From positions 310,001-374,000 of the forward strand of contig SRSI01000013.1 in NCBI GenBank assembly GCA_005656395.1: a stretch of 64,000 nt of DNA. Direction: 5' to 3'. Position 1 is the stretch's first letter. Every line of letters begins with the position of its first letter. Shown piece after piece: positions 63,801-64,000 of this stretch. The position numbers and the translations under genes were made by a program. Source of the DNA: Strongyloides papillosus. Taxonomy: Eukaryota > Nematoda > Chromadorea > Rhabditida > Strongyloididae. The notes under the pieces are model-generated. The model worked only from the letters and a program-made list of their open reading frames with translations, was not told where the DNA came from and did not search any database.

Positions 63801-64000
63801 TTATGTTCACAGAAAAGACATCTTCCATATGAATCACATCCTCTTGGAGAGTGATTATGACATTCACATGGTGGTTTGGCTTGTTCTGGTTGACAATCCA
63901 TTGGAGTTCCTCTTCTAGCATCACCTACAAATCCTGGTTTACATCTTTCGCAATTGTCACCTTCAGTATTGTGTTGACAATTAAGACATACACCATGCTC
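54895..64000 (-). CDS. unc-52: Perlecan (UNC-52), long form, 5' end outside the window
   Basis: Basement-membrane heparan-sulfate proteoglycan core that anchors muscle attachments. Exons: 64000(continues)-63621, 63571-63468, 62671-59057, 58182-57781, 57739-55574, 55514-54895; every junction keeps frame. The right edge encodes laminin EGF-like modules of domain III. The 3.6-kb exon holds 12 Ig domains (domain IV) plus a basic His/Tyr/Asn-rich tail. The 58182 exon has a thirteenth Ig. Domain V follows: LG1 (57730-57180), two EGF modules, LG2 (56950-56340), a Ser/Thr/Glu-rich linker of about 210 residues, a further EGF module and LG3 (55500-54900). This LG-EGF order matches animal perlecan. The donor at 59057 (A|GTAAGC) is chosen because it is strong and the only one with correct phase for the 58182 exon. 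Confidence 0.9.
58183..59056 (-). other. Large perlecan intron, also 3' region of the medium form
   Basis: 874 nt between the 12-Ig exon and the thirteenth-Ig exon. The first 134 nt are coding in the medium form; the rest should hold its 3' UTR and poly(A) site. No internal exon was found. Confidence 0.6.
58923..64000 (-). CDS. unc-52: Perlecan, medium form ending after the Ig array
   Basis: Same transcript start, but the 5' splice site at 59057/59056 is not used. The frame runs on for about 44 codons (SKHSYMNSGKYGGERYNNYK …) to a stop at 58923. The product has laminin-EGF and 12 Ig domains but no LG domains, as in C. elegans UNC-52 medium. The C-terminal 120 residues, from KRKRKH on, are strongly basic and rich in His, Tyr and Asn, a plausible heparin- or matrix-binding tail (inference). 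Confidence 0.7.
62672..63467 (-). other. Perlecan intron overlapping the short-form tail and 3' UTR
   Basis: 796 nt. The first 305 nt encode the short-form tail; the remainder (62672-63162) is AT-rich with no exon seen and ends at an AATTTAG acceptor before GCTTACGTG. Confidence 0.65.
63163..64000 (-). CDS. unc-52: Perlecan, short form ending after domain III
   Basis: The 5' splice site at 63468/63467 (AAG|GTATAA) is bypassed. The frame stays open for about 101 codons after the last laminin-EGF module (CAPGYTRSQKTGGRDCEPI) to a stop at 63163. The unique tail starts GINTRTDPSMSLSNVRSNYR and ends in a very Arg-rich stretch (RQRRTRIHVHGRSSKTSRRR). C. elegans makes an UNC-52 short form that also stops after domain III, so the position fits. 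Expression cannot be judged from sequence. Confidence 0.65.

Noticed and set aside
63472..63924. 148-codon plus-strand ORF and two minus-frame ORFs over the laminin-EGF exon
   Set aside because: The Cys-rich laminin-EGF frame is clearly the real one; the others are shadows.

Overview
The window is strongly AT-rich nuclear DNA from a nematode. Introns are mostly 36-52 nt with GT..TTTTTAG/CAG borders. Many ATGs lie 3-60 nt downstream of an AG acceptor with no visible upstream exon, which fits spliced-leader trans-splicing. Gene content is clearly nematode: SGK-1 with a PX domain, a perlecan/UNC-52 with three nested C-terminal ends, a double-RGS RGS-3-type protein, a plexin and a nucleoside hydrolase. 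A Strongyloides-like clade IV species is my inference from base composition, intron size and gene structure.

Layout. 0.5-2.4 kb (-): a type I membrane protein with CUB and C-type lectin domains. 4.1-5.7 kb (+): SGK-type AGC kinase. 5.7-9.5 kb: no gene seen. 9.5-12.6 kb (+): a truncated fatty-acid-synthase-like protein (KS plus acyltransferase) that has lost key catalytic residues. 13.1-32 kb: a transposon graveyard with two mariner-type elements, a possible hAT-like element, a Tc1/mariner DDE-transposase relic, unknown broken ORFs and a decayed Ty3/gypsy retroelement peppered with very small LTR copies. 33.3-39.4 kb: a repeat-bearing hypothetical protein (-), then four plus-strand genes: an unknown 348-aa protein, a secreted helical protein, a secreted TSP1 protein and an inosine-uridine nucleoside hydrolase. 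39.6-45.7 kb (-): a complete plexin. 49.7-51.5 kb (-): RGS-3-like. 53.2-53.8 kb (-): a secreted DOMON protein. 54.9-64.0 kb (-): the 3' two thirds of perlecan, running off the right edge.

How the genes relate. I see no pathway cluster. Several genes act in signalling or at the cell surface and extracellular matrix (SGK, plexin, RGS, perlecan, TSP1, DOMON, CUB/lectin), but they have separate promoters and no operon is evident.

The most unusual items are (1) a family of about 180-230 bp LTR-like units, one a near internal-less LTR-LTR pair, inserted with 4-bp target duplications into the gypsy relic; (2) perlecan 3' ends that each seem to form by reading through a 5' splice site into an in-frame stop; (3) a whole 12-Ig perlecan block in one exon; and (4) the pseudo-enzyme-like FAS fragment.
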